A stretch of 64,000 nt of DNA from Bordetella parapertussis (GCA_943328975.2 CALQCC020000001.1:62001-126000), one strand, 5' to 3'; positions 17,541-26,793 are shown, counted from the stretch's first letter. The notes: generated by a model not told the origin, from the letters alone. Program-made: numbers and translations.

Positions 17541-20058
17541 GGTCAGAATGCCGCGCCTCTTTCTCATCGATTCTTTTGGCTTCATCTTCCGCGCCTACCA
17601 TGCCCGCGCTCGCTCGGGTGGCCCACCGATGCGGACCGCCGCTGGGATTTCCACAGAGGCTGTCTACATTTTCCACAACATGGTCCGCAAGTTGATTGCG
17701 CAGCAGCAGCCGACCCATCTCGCCGCGATCTTTGAGAGTATGGGGCCGACGTTCCGCGACGAGGCCTACGAGAAGTACAAGGCGAATCGCACGGAGACGC
17801 CTCCGGACTTGCTGGAACAGATTCCTTGGATCCGTAAAACGCTGGAAGCGATGCGGATTCCGGTGCTGGAAAGCTCCGGGTTTGAGGCTGACGACGTGAT
17901 CGGGACGCTGGCTCGCAAGGCGGTGGAGCAGGGCGTCGAAGTGGCTATCGTTTCAAGCGATAAGGACATGTTACAGCTGGTAAATCATCATGTCCGGATG
18001 CTGAACCCGATGAAGAACGATCAGTGGTACGACGCCGACGAAGTGGAGAAGTTCATGGGCGTGCGACCGGCGCAGGTGATCGATCTTCTCGCCTTGAAGG
18101 GTGATACCGTCGACAACATTCCGGGGGCTCCAGGGATCGGCGAAAAGGGCGCGCTCGAATTGATCCAGCGGTTCGGGTCTGTTGAAAACGCCATGGAACA
18201 CGCCTCCGAGGTGACGCGGAAGACCTATCGGGAGAGTCTGCAGAACAACAGCGAGATCATCCTGTTGAGCAAGAAACTCGCGACGATTCATCAGGATTGC
18301 CCGATCGAGTTCAACTTGGACGACTTCGCGATCCGCGAGGGTGACAAGGCGGCACTGCGGGAGCTGTACCGGGCGATGGAGTTTTCCACACTGCTGCGCG
18401 ACTTGGGTCCGGAGGCTTCGGCTCCTGCGGTGACCGACTATCAGTCGATGGATTCCGCTGCGGATCTGGATGCCTTCCTCGGAGAGGAACCTCTTGTAGC
18501 AGTTTCGGTTGCGGAACAAATGGGAAGTGTTGTCGCAGGTGTCTGCGCGCACCCCGGGGTGGCCCGTTCGGCGGTGGTGGAAAAGCTGCCGGCGAAGGTA
18601 TCGGTGGTGCATGACCTGAAACTATTGATGCGGCGTTTCGGGGACCTGCCGGGCGTGAGGCACGACGTCATGCTGTATGCGTTCCTGCTGTCGGCGGATA
18701 CAGGGGTAACCGATTTGGGGGCGCTGACGGAACGCTACCTGGAACGCAGTTTTGCCTCCGATCCAGCGGCACAGGCTGACGCGATCCTTTCTCTTTACAA
18801 TAAGTTGCGTCCGGAAGTGGAAGCTCTAAATCTGGTCACGCTGTACGAGACGATCGACCTGCCGATGGCAGGGGTCTTAGCGCGGATGGAGTCGCTGGGG
18901 ATTACGGTGGATCCGGACCAGTTGCGGCGGATGAGCGCCCGAATGGAAGAAGAGATCACGCGGCTCACGGAAGAGATCTACCGGCTCGCGGGTAAGCCTT
19001 TTAATATCAATTCTCCACAGCAGTTAGGGCAAGTGTTATTTGAGGATATGAAGCTGCCGGCCACGGTGAAAACCGGCAAGGGGAAGGTCTTCTCCACGGC
19101 GGCGGATGTGCTGGAAGAGTTGGCCGAGGAACATGCGATTGCGGCCAAGGTGCTCGAATTCCGGCAGCTTTCAAAGCTCAAGGGAACGTACGCGGATGCG
19201 CTGCCGTTGCTGATCGATCCGGCGAATGGACGGGTCCACACCACGTTCAATCAGGCGGGGGCGGCGACGGGGCGGCTGTCTAGCTCGAATCCGAACCTGC
19301 AGAACATCCCGATCCGGACCGAGTTGGGGCGGGAGATCCGGGCGACGTTTGTCCCGAGGCCGGGGTGGACGTTGGTGGTGGCCGACTACTCGCAGATCGA
19401 ATTGCGCTTGCTGGCTCACATGTCGGGCGACAAGGTATTGGTCGAGGCGTTCCGCAACGGCGAAGATATCCACACGCGGACGGCGGCCGAGGTGTTCGGG
19501 GTGCCTCCTTTGATGGTGACGTCCGAACACCGGCGCGCGGCGAAGGCGGTCAACTTCGGGATCGTTTACGGGCAGCAAGCCTTCGGGTTGGCGAAGTCCC
19601 TGGGGATCAGCCGGGGCGAGGCGGACACCTACATCAAGGCATACTTTGAACGCTACGCCGGAGTGCGGCGGTGGATCGACCACACCATTGCGGACGTTCG
19701 GAAGAGCGGCGTGTCGGTGAACCTGTACGGTCGCCGTCGGCCGATTCCGGACATGAACAACAAGAATCCCAACGCTCGCGGGTTCGCGGAACGGACGGCG
19801 GTGAACACGCCTCTGCAGGGGACGGCGGCGGACATGATCAAGGTGGCGATGATCCGGATCGAGGCGAACCTGAAGCTGCGAGGTTCGCAGACACGGATGC
19901 TGCTGCAGGTGCATGACGAACTGGTGTTTGAGGCGCCGCCGAATGAGGTGGAGGAGATCCGGGTGATGGTGAAGGCGGAGATGGAGAGCGTCCGGAAGTT
20001 GGATGTGCCGCTGATTGTGGACGTGGGCGTGGGCGATAACTGGCGCGACGCGAAGTAG
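17539..20058 (+). CDS. polA: DNA polymerase I with degenerate proofreading domain
   Basis: About 839 residues. Order: 5'-nuclease domain (1-300; DSFGFIFRAY, GFEADDVIGT, SSDKDMLQL, GVPGIGEK-like GAPGIGEKGAL), a shortened 3'-5' exonuclease-like domain (about 310-440), and the polymerase domain with motif A VVADYSQIELRLLAH, motif B RRAAKAVNFGIVYG and motif C LQVHDELVFE. In the exonuclease region the DxE catalytic pair is not found (the strand reads LVAVSVAE), so proofreading is probably lost, as in Taq and Bacillus enzymes. The start is ATG 17539 or 17548; further upstream sequence in this frame is the arsR shadow. Confidence 0.95.
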   Translation: MVRMPRLFLIDSFGFIFRAYHARARSGGPPMRTAAGISTEAVYIFHNMVRKLIAQQQPTHLAAIFESMGPTFRDEAYEKYKANRTETPPDLLEQIPWIRKTLEAMRIPVLESSGFEADDVIGTLARKAVEQGVEVAIVSSDKDMLQLVNHHVRMLNPMKNDQWYDADEVEKFMGVRPAQVIDLLALKGDTVDNIPGAPGIGEKGALELIQRFGSVENAMEHASEVTRKTYRESLQNNSEIILLSKKLATIHQDCPIEFNLDDFAIREGDKAALRELYRAMEFSTLLRDLGPEASAPAVTDYQSMDSAADLDAFLGEEPLVAVSVAEQMGSVVAGVCAHPGVARSAVVEKLPAKVSVVHDLKLLMRRFGDLPGVRHDVMLYAFLLSADTGVTDLGALTERYLERSFASDPAAQADAILSLYNKLRPEVEALNLVTLYETIDLPMAGVLARMESLGITVDPDQLRRMSARMEEEITRLTEEIYRLAGKPFNINSPQQLGQVLFEDMKLPATVKTGKGKVFSTAADVLEELAEEHAIAAKVLEFRQLSKLKGTYADALPLLIDPANGRVHTTFNQAGAATGRLSSSNPNLQNIPIRTELGREIRATFVPRPGWTLVVADYSQIELRLLAHMSGDKVLVEAFRNGEDIHTRTAAEVFGVPPLMVTSEHRRAAKAVNFGIVYGQQAFGLAKSLGISRGEADTYIKAYFERYAGVRRWIDHTIADVRKSGVSVNLYGRRRPIPDMNNKNPNARGFAERTAVNTPLQGTAADMIKVAMIRIEANLKLRGSQTRMLLQVHDELVFEAPPNEVEEIRVMVKAEMESVRKLDVPLIVDVGVGDNWRDAK

Positions 20059-20101
20059 GTACAACAGGCCTGCTAAAAATGCGATACTGACTCGAAATCG
20101 C

Positions 20102-21109
20102 ATGATGACCTTCCGCAAACTTGGCCTCACCGCAGCGGCGACGGTTCTGCTCGCCGCCCAGCTTTTCGCAGTTGAACCCGGCAAACCTTCAAAATCTTCC
20201 ATCTGGGTGCTCGCCGCACGGGCCGTTGGGGCTCGCGAGCCGGACCCGTCCGTGCGAAATCCGGACTGGCTGGCGGAGCGGTTTCTTGGTTCGGACGAGC
20301 GGGCGCTGTTGCCTGACAATTCCGTTGTCACGGGGCTCGATAAAGATTACCGCGAGGCCATGAAGGATCCCGAAACGCGTGCCCGCGTGTTGATGGTCAA
20401 CCTCCGCACGCGCTACATCGACCAACACATGTTGGATGCCGTGAAAGCGGGCGCTTCGCAGGTGGTGATCCTGGGCGCTGGCTTTGAGAGTCGCGCGTAT
20501 CGATTTCGAAAAGAGTTAAAGGGAACAAAAGTGTTCGAGGTTGATTTCGGACCGACGCAGGAATACAAGAAGCGTCGTGTGCTGGAAGTACTGGGTCCGC
20601 CGCCGTCGAACTTGGTCTTCGTGCCGATTGACTTCACTCGCGAGCAAGCCAGCGCGGTGTTGCGCAAGGCGGGCTATCGGGCCGATCGTAAGACCTTCTT
20701 CATCTGGGAAGGCGTCTCCATGTATCTCACTGAGCAGGCCGTGCGCGACTTTCTGCGGGACATAGCGAGCCATTCAAACGCGGCTAGCGAGATCGTGTTC
20801 GATCACTTCAACCCGTTCTTTGATCCTCCTGCGAATGAAGCCAACGCTCGGCTGGTGGCCATGCTGAAGGCCTGGGGCGAACCTTGGATCTTCGCGATTC
20901 CCGACGGCCAGGAACAGCAGTTTCTTGCGAGCGCCGGTCTCACTCTAGCCGAGCACGTCAGTCTGTTAGTTACCTCTCCCGATGCCCGTAAAGTCATCAC
21001 CCGGCAGGATGGCACAACAGTTGGTGACGTTCAGTTTCCGCCAGCGGGCACGCAGCAGCGTACGGTTCATTGGCTAGCGCTGGCCCGCATCGGCGCGCCG
21101 GCCAAGTAG
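20102..21109 (+). CDS. LCM-family SAM-dependent methyltransferase with a signal peptide
   Basis: 335 residues from the ATG at 20102. The core has the leucine-carboxyl-methyltransferase-like motif QVVILGAGFESRAYRF for SAM binding, then VFEVDFGPTQEYKKRR and FFIWEGVSMYLTE, typical of the PPM1/TcmP family of O-methyltransferases. Oddly, the N-terminus is a normal Sec signal (MMTFRK, a hydrophobic run, AQLFAVEP), which would put a SAM-dependent enzyme in the periplasm where SAM is not known to be supplied. The hydrophobic stretch may instead be a membrane anchor. Substrate unknown. It stands alone. Confidence 0.82.
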   Translation: MMTFRKLGLTAAATVLLAAQLFAVEPGKPSKSSIWVLAARAVGAREPDPSVRNPDWLAERFLGSDERALLPDNSVVTGLDKDYREAMKDPETRARVLMVNLRTRYIDQHMLDAVKAGASQVVILGAGFESRAYRFRKELKGTKVFEVDFGPTQEYKKRRVLEVLGPPPSNLVFVPIDFTREQASAVLRKAGYRADRKTFFIWEGVSMYLTEQAVRDFLRDIASHSNAASEIVFDHFNPFFDPPANEANARLVAMLKAWGEPWIFAIPDGQEQQFLASAGLTLAEHVSLLVTSPDARKVITRQDGTTVGDVQFPPAGTQQRTVHWLALARIGAPAK

Positions 21110-21123
21110 TCCAGACGCAGCAA

Positions 21124-21597
21124 CTACTCAAGGTCGCGGAAGTCGCGGCGAACTTCTTCTATGCGGTCGCGATAGTCTTGCGCGTCTCCATAGTGGAAGA
21201 AGTGGTCATGGCGCGAATAGGGGTGGCGATAGTGAGTCTTGTGTTTGATGGGGCACCAGTGCTGCTCCGTACGTGCCGCGATCTCGGCCACGTAGGACGC
21301 CACGCCATTCGCATAGGAACAATACAGACAATGTACGCGTTCAATCAGGTTCAGGTAGCGGAGTTTCCCGCGGTCGAAAATGAAATGTCGTTTGCGTGAG
21401 ACTGTTGGGATCTTGTAGATGGGGAAACATACGCTCTGGTAGAGCGTGATTGCGGCGTCCAGCAGCGCAAAAGGGATCAAACACCCGTAGATGAGCGGTG
21501 CGGTGATCAGCGCTAAAAACCGACCGTGCCAAACATAACGACCGAGAGATACCTTTAGCGCCTTGGCCTTCGCATCCGGTTCGATTTCTTGGATCAT
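21124..21597 (-). CDS. Membrane protein of unknown function with conserved Cys motif
   Basis: 157 residues. A hydrophobic stretch at about 28-58 suggests one or two membrane helices, followed by a cytosolic part with ERVHCLYCSYANG, ARTEQHWCPIKH and a His-rich YRHPYSRHDHFFHYG segment. C-x2-C plus a distal C next to several His could bind a metal. I recall similar proteins being widespread and uncharacterised. It ends the SPFH pair operon, 26 bases behind, and may work with those membrane scaffolds. Confidence 0.7.
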   Translation of the reverse strand: MIQEIEPDAKAKALKVSLGRYVWHGRFLALITAPLIYGCLIPFALLDAAITLYQSVCFPIYKIPTVSRKRHFIFDRGKLRYLNLIERVHCLYCSYANGVASYVAEIAARTEQHWCPIKHKTHYRHPYSRHDHFFHYGDAQDYRDRIEEVRRDFRDLE

Positions 21598-21623
21598 GTT
21601 CTCCTTCTGGAACGCGGCGTGGG

Positions 21624-22547
21624 CTATGCCTGTGGCGGCTCCGGCACGGGGTTCGAGGCTAACAGCTTGGTCAACGCGTCGTTGTGCTGCCCGGCGGCAA
21701 GGAGATTCAATCTCGCTCCACTAGCCAGGATGCGTTGCGTTTCGAGGATCTCGAATAGGGCCTGGCTGACCTCGGGTACGTCGGCCATCTCGGAGAGGAC
21801 TCGGCGGAGCGTGGCGGGGCGGATCGCTGCCGCGCGTGCGAACTCCACTGCAGCTTCGCGCTCGGCGGAACTCTTGATGACGCTGACTTGGTTGGCTCCT
21901 GCTTGACGAATGGCCGACGTCACCTGGCGCAGGCGATTCACGACCTTCTCTTCAATTTGCCGGATCATGCCAAGGTCGCGGAAGTGGACCTTACGGATGT
22001 AGACCGAGCCGGTGCGGTAGCCCCAGCCGTCGGACTTGGTGGACACTTCCGCGCGCACCACTTGGCTCATGTGGTGGCGAGTCTCGAGCATCTCCGCTAG
22101 CGGCATGTTGCTAAGGCAGCGCACGGTGGAACTGCTGACGCTGGCTCGCAGCGAGCCGCGCGGGTCGGTGTTCTTGAAGAGGAACGCAACCGGATCGCTG
22201 ATCCACATTTCGTACCAGATTCCGATGCCCATGGGCGCGCCTTCTTCGGAGTTCACGGGTTGGCTGCGGAGGTATTGCTGATCCATGCGTAAGTCGAGCG
22301 TGTAGCAGCGGCCAAGCCAGTTGACGATGAACGCGGCGGGTCCTAATTTAAGGGGCAGGATGTGGATACCGGGTTCGTCAATGGCTCCTAGAACCTTGCC
22401 GAAGAGCACGAAGACCTTGCACTCGCGTTCGCGGACGATCGTGTAGAGTCCGAACAGTTGCCCCAGGAGTTTCAGGACCACTTCACCGAGCACCAACACG
22501 ATGAAGGTGATGCCGATGGATTGCAGCATGGGAATTAAGTCGATCAT
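21624..22547 (-). CDS. SPFH/band 7 domain protein, HflC-like position
   Basis: 307 residues: an N-terminal membrane segment (about 8-30), then an SPFH/prohibitin domain (AFIVNWLGRCYTLDLRMDQQYL, DPVAFLFKNTDPRGSLRASVSSSTVRCL) and a helical C-terminus beginning near NRLRQVTSAIRQAGANQVSVIKSSAEREAA. SPFH proteins build large oligomeric cages or rings on the membrane that control proteases or lipid domains. It overlaps the upstream SPFH gene by 4 bases, the HflK-HflC arrangement, but the sequence is not close enough to call it HflC. Confidence 0.82.
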   Translation of the reverse strand: MIDLIPMLQSIGITFIVLVLGEVVLKLLGQLFGLYTIVRERECKVFVLFGKVLGAIDEPGIHILPLKLGPAAFIVNWLGRCYTLDLRMDQQYLRSQPVNSEEGAPMGIGIWYEMWISDPVAFLFKNTDPRGSLRASVSSSTVRCLSNMPLAEMLETRHHMSQVVRAEVSTKSDGWGYRTGSVYIRKVHFRDLGMIRQIEEKVVNRLRQVTSAIRQAGANQVSVIKSSAEREAAVEFARAAAIRPATLRRVLSEMADVPEVSQALFEILETQRILASGARLNLLAAGQHNDALTKLLASNPVPEPPQA

Positions 22548-23551
22548 CGCGCCACCTCCAGGAAGATCTGCTGGGCTTTTTCGTAGAGCGAGAGGCGCAC
22601 GTTGCGCAGGTAGGCGGCGAGGACCGTTGGGCCGGCTTTGTGAGTTTCGAGAAGTTCGGCTGCCTGGGCGCGGAGCGGTTCCATCTCCGCTTGGGCTTTC
22701 AGGGTTTCAATTTCGACCGCGCGTTTGGATTGCTCGATCTTTTGGTCGGCGGTGGCCTGCGCGAGGCTGATGTCGCTGGAGACGTGATTGTGGGCGGTGT
22801 TGATGGCCGCGAGCGCCGATTCGACTTCGTTGGGGGGATCGATGCCGGTGATGAGGCTTGCTTCAAAAACCACGCCGTAGCGGGCCTCGGCGGACCTGCA
22901 TTCCTGCTCCATGTAGTCGTTCAAGTCGCGCAGGTTCTTGCGGAGGTCGTTGATGGAGACTCCGATCATCTCCGTGCCGGGAACGTTGAGTGCGGGGTCT
23001 GAGGAAGGAGTGGTCGGCGGCTGGAAGGACGCGGCCGTCTTGGCCTCAAAATTCGCGATGCGCTGGCGGAGCACAGATACGAAGTACGCCATCACGTGGA
23101 CGAAAGGTTTCTTGATTCCGAAGATGAAGGCGTAAAGGTTATGCTCGCTGACGCGATAGCGGATCTGACCGGTGAGGCCAGTGTTGAGTTGGTCCTTGGT
23201 GACGGCTTCCAGTCGCGTTCCGTTTTCATTGGCGGTGGAGTCTTCGAGATCCTGCGCCATGTTCACGGTCATGGTGGCGACCGAGATCTTGTGGATCTGC
23301 TCCCAGGGCATTTTGAAGTACGGGCCGCCGGGAGGGATGACGCGGACTTGAGGGTAGCTGTAACGCTCGCGTTCTTCGGGGCGGAGGAATTGCGCGATGG
23401 GATCGTCGAGCGTGGTGGTGCCGAGGCGTTCGGCCCGGCCGAAGCTGGTCTTGACGGCGCGTTCGTTCTGGTCGACGGTGTAGAAGCCGATGAGGATGAA
23501 GCGGAGGAAGAACCATAGGGCGACGCCAGTGAGGATGGGTAGCAGGTCCAT
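22544..23551 (-). CDS. SPFH/band 7 domain protein, HflK-like position
   Basis: About 335 residues from ATG 23551 (an alternative TTG lies 12 bases further out). One membrane helix at the start is followed by FYTVDQNERAVKTSFGRAERL, the strand with which HflK-type SPFH domains begin, then PYFKMPWEQIHKISV and a long charged coiled coil (ATADQKIEQSKRAVEIETLKAQAEMEPLR region). It should form a hetero-oligomer with the second SPFH protein. It is the first gene of a three-gene operon. A TATACT hexamer lies 11 bases before the start. Confidence 0.82.
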   Translation of the reverse strand: MDLLPILTGVALWFFLRFILIGFYTVDQNERAVKTSFGRAERLGTTTLDDPIAQFLRPEERERYSYPQVRVIPPGGPYFKMPWEQIHKISVATMTVNMAQDLEDSTANENGTRLEAVTKDQLNTGLTGQIRYRVSEHNLYAFIFGIKKPFVHVMAYFVSVLRQRIANFEAKTAASFQPPTTPSSDPALNVPGTEMIGVSINDLRKNLRDLNDYMEQECRSAEARYGVVFEASLITGIDPPNEVESALAAINTAHNHVSSDISLAQATADQKIEQSKRAVEIETLKAQAEMEPLRAQAAELLETHKAGPTVLAAYLRNVRLSLYEKAQQIFLEVAR

Positions 23552-23655
23552 AGTTAATGCCAAGTATAGGTGGTGTTGCGGCCGAGGTGTGGCGGGTGCT
23601 TCCCGTGGACCTGCGAGCGATATATGATGTAAGCTGCGCCCAGGAGGGGCACCGA

Positions 23656-24825
23656 ATGCCGGAAATCACACGACGCGACACGCTGAAGAAGGGTTTGAGC
23701 TTGGCCGGGTTTCTTGCCTTAGCGGATTCGGCCCTGCCGATCCTCGCGCAGGGAGAAGTCGACGTGCCGTTCACGGACTACCCGGCGAACTTCACGGCGG
23801 GTGGCACGGGAGCGCCTCGGCGGACGTTCGACATCCGGACGCTCGACGGCTTGACTGTCCCCAAAGACAAGTTCTTCGTAATGCAGCATTTCGATCAGCC
23901 ACAGATCGATGCCAATACATACCGGCTGAAGCTGAGCGGCATGGTGAATAAGACCCTCGCTATCTCGTTGGCGGATTTGCGCAAGATGAAGCCTACCGAT
24001 GTGGTCGCGGGTTACGAGTGTTCGGGCAATAGTCCGCGCGCGTTTCAGGCTCTGTCCTCCTGCGGACGTTTTACCGGCGTTCCTTTGCGCGACGTTCTGA
24101 ACCAAGCGGGCGTGGGCGCGAAGGCCCGCGAAGTGGTTTTCCTCGGCACGGATCGTGGCGAAGGCGATGTTGTCTTCCGGCAGCAGACCTTCAAGTTGAA
24201 CCAACAGTTCGGGCGCAGCATCACTCTCGAAAATGCACTCAGGCCGGAGCCGCTGCTCGCTTACGCGCTGAACGGCGAACCCTTGACGGTCCCGCAAGGC
24301 GCGCCGGTGCGCGTGATCATGCCGGGCTGGTACGGCGTCGCGAACGTGAAGTGGCTTTCTGAAATCCATCTGCAGGAAGATCGCTACGTGGGCAACTACC
24401 AGGCTCGCTGGTATCGATCTGTGGTCGGCGTGGGTGGGACCGGCGAAGACGCGGACCTGGGCACACAATGGATGGAGACGGAAGTCACGAAGATCCATTT
24501 GAAGTCTGCCATCGCGCGCGTTCGGAAGACGGGAAACACCCATCAGATTCATGGCTTCGTCTTGAATGACGGTACGGCGTTGAAGTCGGTGGAAGTGAAG
24601 ATCGACGAAGGGCCGTGGCAGAAGGCGACGCTTGATCCGGCCAACACGAAGTACTCGTGGAAGCTGTTCAGCTATAAATGGGAGGGCGCGACGCCCGGCG
24701 CGCACACCGTCGTTTCGCGAGTGACGGATGCGGACGGAAATGTCCAGCCGACGCTCGAAGAACTCAAGCGCAAGAAGACGTTCCTCGAAGACAACTCGCA
24801 GTTTCCGCGCAAGATCACGATTTAG
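23656..24825 (+). CDS. Sulfite-oxidase-family molybdopterin oxidoreductase, Tat exported
   Basis: 389 residues from ATG 23656, chosen for its Shine-Dalgarno CAGGAGGGG and the Tat-like signal (TRRDTLKKG, hydrophobic run, ALPILAQG). The Mo-cofactor domain has the conserved molybdenum-ligand Cys122 in GYECSGN and GVPLRDVL; a C-terminal dimerisation domain follows (about 280-389; VRKTGNTHQIHGF.LNDG...KSVEVKIDEGPW). The family oxidises sulfite or reduces sulfoxides in the periplasm; the natural substrate is not certain. The DsrE-like gene follows after 15 bases, which points to sulfur chemistry. Confidence 0.9.
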   Translation: MPEITRRDTLKKGLSLAGFLALADSALPILAQGEVDVPFTDYPANFTAGGTGAPRRTFDIRTLDGLTVPKDKFFVMQHFDQPQIDANTYRLKLSGMVNKTLAISLADLRKMKPTDVVAGYECSGNSPRAFQALSSCGRFTGVPLRDVLNQAGVGAKAREVVFLGTDRGEGDVVFRQQTFKLNQQFGRSITLENALRPEPLLAYALNGEPLTVPQGAPVRVIMPGWYGVANVKWLSEIHLQEDRYVGNYQARWYRSVVGVGGTGEDADLGTQWMETEVTKIHLKSAIARVRKTGNTHQIHGFVLNDGTALKSVEVKIDEGPWQKATLDPANTKYSWKLFSYKWEGATPGAHTVVSRVTDADGNVQPTLEELKRKKTFLEDNSQFPRKITI

Positions 24826-24840
24826 TTAGGAAGGTATCCC

Positions 24841-25503
24841 ATGAGCAAACAAACTCCAGCATCTTCGGAACGGCGTTCGTTCCTGACTCGATTTAACTCC
24901 GGAGCAGCGTCCCTGGCGGCGCTCGCGCTGGGCGGTGTGGCGATGGCGCAGGTGAAGTCCACGCCAGCTGCCCGCTTCGAACCGGCGCGCCATGCACAGG
25001 ACGATTGGATGGATGAGATCCCGGGCAAACACCGGTTGTTCTGCGACACGACGAATGCGACTGGCTTCGGGGACGGGTTGCTATTCGCGAATAACTTCTT
25101 GACCGCGAATCGCACCGATTACGGGTTGGAGAGCAAGGACATCGCGGTGATCGTGGTTGCTCGACACCAGTCTACGTCGTTCGGATTCAACAGCGACATG
25201 TGGGCCAAGTACAGCGCATCTTTCGCAGGCGATCTATCTCCGGCGCAAGCGAAGGAACCGCCCAAGGCCAATCCCAGCGCGACGATGCTGGATGGGCTGG
25301 CGAAGCAGGGTGTCCAGTTCGCAGTGTGTTCCATGGCAACGCGCCGCATCGCAGGGATCATCGCCCGCGCGAACAACGGAAACACGGATGCTATCTTCGC
25401 CGAGTTAACCACGCATCTGGTTGCGAATGCCCGGATGGTCCCGGCGGGAATCCTCGCCGTGGGTCGCGCCCAGGAGCGAGGTTATTCGCTGGTGACGGCG
25501 TAG
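24841..25503 (+). CDS. Tat-signal DsrE-like protein
   Basis: 220 residues with a twin-arginine signal (ERRSFLTRF, then an Ala-rich run ending VAMAQ). The mature part resembles the DsrE/DsrF sulfur-relay fold: an early strand LFCDTTN, a G-x-G loop, a strand DIAVIVVARHQSTSFG and a late VQFAVCSMATRRIAG with a conserved Cys. DsrE proteins carry sulfane sulfur on a Cys; cytosolic forms act in sulfur oxidation. Being exported is unusual but known in this family type. Its place after the sulfite oxidase gene suggests a shared job. Confidence 0.72.
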   Translation: MSKQTPASSERRSFLTRFNSGAASLAALALGGVAMAQVKSTPAARFEPARHAQDDWMDEIPGKHRLFCDTTNATGFGDGLLFANNFLTANRTDYGLESKDIAVIVVARHQSTSFGFNSDMWAKYSASFAGDLSPAQAKEPPKANPSATMLDGLAKQGVQFAVCSMATRRIAGIIARANNGNTDAIFAELTTHLVANARMVPAGILAVGRAQERGYSLVTA

Positions 25504-25507
25504 GCCG

Positions 25508-26530
25508 TTACTTGGCCTTGGGCTGAGCGCGCTCGAAGCGCGACGTTTCGATGTAGTTCCGCACTGCCGTGTTGCCTTCGTGGCACGCGTACTCGTACAT
25601 GTCGTAGGTGTTGTCGAGGAACATCGGATACGAGATGGTGTAGGAACTCTTCATCACCTTCGGGTCCTCGACCGTCATCTTGAATTCAATGGTGTCGGCG
25701 GCGGTGCGCGTGAAGCGCTCGACGGTGCGGAAGTCGGTGGTCTCCGGCTGCAGCGGACCGGGCGAACCGGGGACGCCTGCGCTGGTCTGGCCCGTCAGGC
25801 CGTTGAAGTTCTTCGTCTCTACCACCAGAGTGTTGCCTTCCCAGTGACCGCGCGATTCGCCCAGCCACTGCTTGATGGCCGGGTCCAACGCGGGCAGGGG
25901 AGTGGTCGGAATGATGCGCGTTTCGTGCGCCATTTCCAGGAAGATAGTGACGTAACCGGGGGACTGAATGATCTTGATGCCGTTGTTGTAGTTACGCGGC
26001 TCCATCGAGACGGGCATACCACGCGTGATGCAACGATCCCAGGAACTGAAATCTTCGATCGCATCAAACACGGTTTGACCCGGCTTGTAGCTGCTCTTCA
26101 TCTCCGCCTGCAGTTTCTTGCCGTAGTCGGTGAGTTCGGGGAATTGGCCGTTCGGTGGATCGATGATCAACGACGTTTGCTTCATCACGCGCTTGGAGAT
26201 GTCGGCTACCGGAATGGCTGCTCCATCGAAGCGGCTGTTGCGAGCGTCCAAAGCAGTCTGCGCTTTGGAGACTTCGTCATCGGTCAAAAATGCTTTGTCG
26301 CCGTAGCGGGCAGCCCGCTGCAGCCCGACAGAGATCAAGTGGTTGAGGGGCCAAGTTCCTTGCAGATCCGGCTCGCCCCAAGGGGTCTTCGGTGCGGTAA
26401 AGGTCGACGTGGTTGCGGGCTTCGCTTTCGCAGCTGCCGGTTTCGGTTTCGCCGCAGCAGGGGCCGGGCTTTGTGCCAGAGAAACTGCGATGGTCATGCC
26501 ACCCAAAGCCAGAATTCGTTTGATCGTCAT
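25508..26530 (-). CDS. Secreted protein of unknown function (WGEPDLQGTW family)
   Basis: 340 residues from ATG 26530, which has a strong GGGAGGAG Shine-Dalgarno; a GTG 18 bases further out lies inside that signal and is less likely. Signal peptide, then a low-complexity Ala/Pro/Lys linker (about 22-42), then a domain starting TPWGEPDLQGTW and including HETRIIPTTPLP and SRGHWEGNTLVVETKNFNG. The last block is repeated in the neighbour at 26794 (YGKWEGNTLVVTTLDQND), so the two are paralogues. Such proteins are abundant in Solibacter-like genomes in my recollection; the role is unknown. Confidence 0.72.
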   Translation of the reverse strand: MTIKRILALGGMTIAVSLAQSPAPAAAKPKPAAAKAKPATTSTFTAPKTPWGEPDLQGTWPLNHLISVGLQRAARYGDKAFLTDDEVSKAQTALDARNSRFDGAAIPVADISKRVMKQTSLIIDPPNGQFPELTDYGKKLQAEMKSSYKPGQTVFDAIEDFSSWDRCITRGMPVSMEPRNYNNGIKIIQSPGYVTIFLEMAHETRIIPTTPLPALDPAIKQWLGESRGHWEGNTLVVETKNFNGLTGQTSAGVPGSPGPLQPETTDFRTVERFTRTAADTIEFKMTVEDPKVMKSSYTISYPMFLDNTYDMYEYACHEGNTAVRNYIETSRFERAQPKAK

Positions 26531-26793
26531 AAATAAAACTCCTCCCACAACGTCGATGTCCTCGGACGCGCCCGCCCGATCATTACTGTCCGCAGGTCAA
26601 TCTTACCCTCATCTGGAACACGTGTGCAAACCCCCCGGTTCGTTAAGAGGGGTTTATCTTGAGAGAGCATATCACGGGTCGGCGCCGACCAATTCTTATC
26701 AATCGTATTGATACCTGGGATGCGCTGCACTCTATTTATTCGCGTGTTATTCTTGTGTCGAACAAGTTCTGGTGTGTGAGGGGAAGCATAGAG
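26531..26793. promoter_or_regulatory. Divergent intergenic region with two palindromes
   Basis: This is the longest gene-free stretch of the window. It holds a perfect 14-base palindrome GGTCGGCGCCGACC at 26677-26690 and, 6 bases later, TATCAAT-CGT-ATTGATA at 26697-26713 (7-base arms, 3-base spacer). It separates two divergent paralogous secreted-protein genes, so shared control is plausible. A further C-run/G-run pair (ACCCCCC at about 26627, AGAGGGGT at about 26648) could form a hairpin. Confidence 0.5.

Noticed and set aside
19171-20331. 386-codon minus-strand frame opposite polA
   Set aside because: Shadow of the polymerase domain; crosses the polA stop without any start signal.
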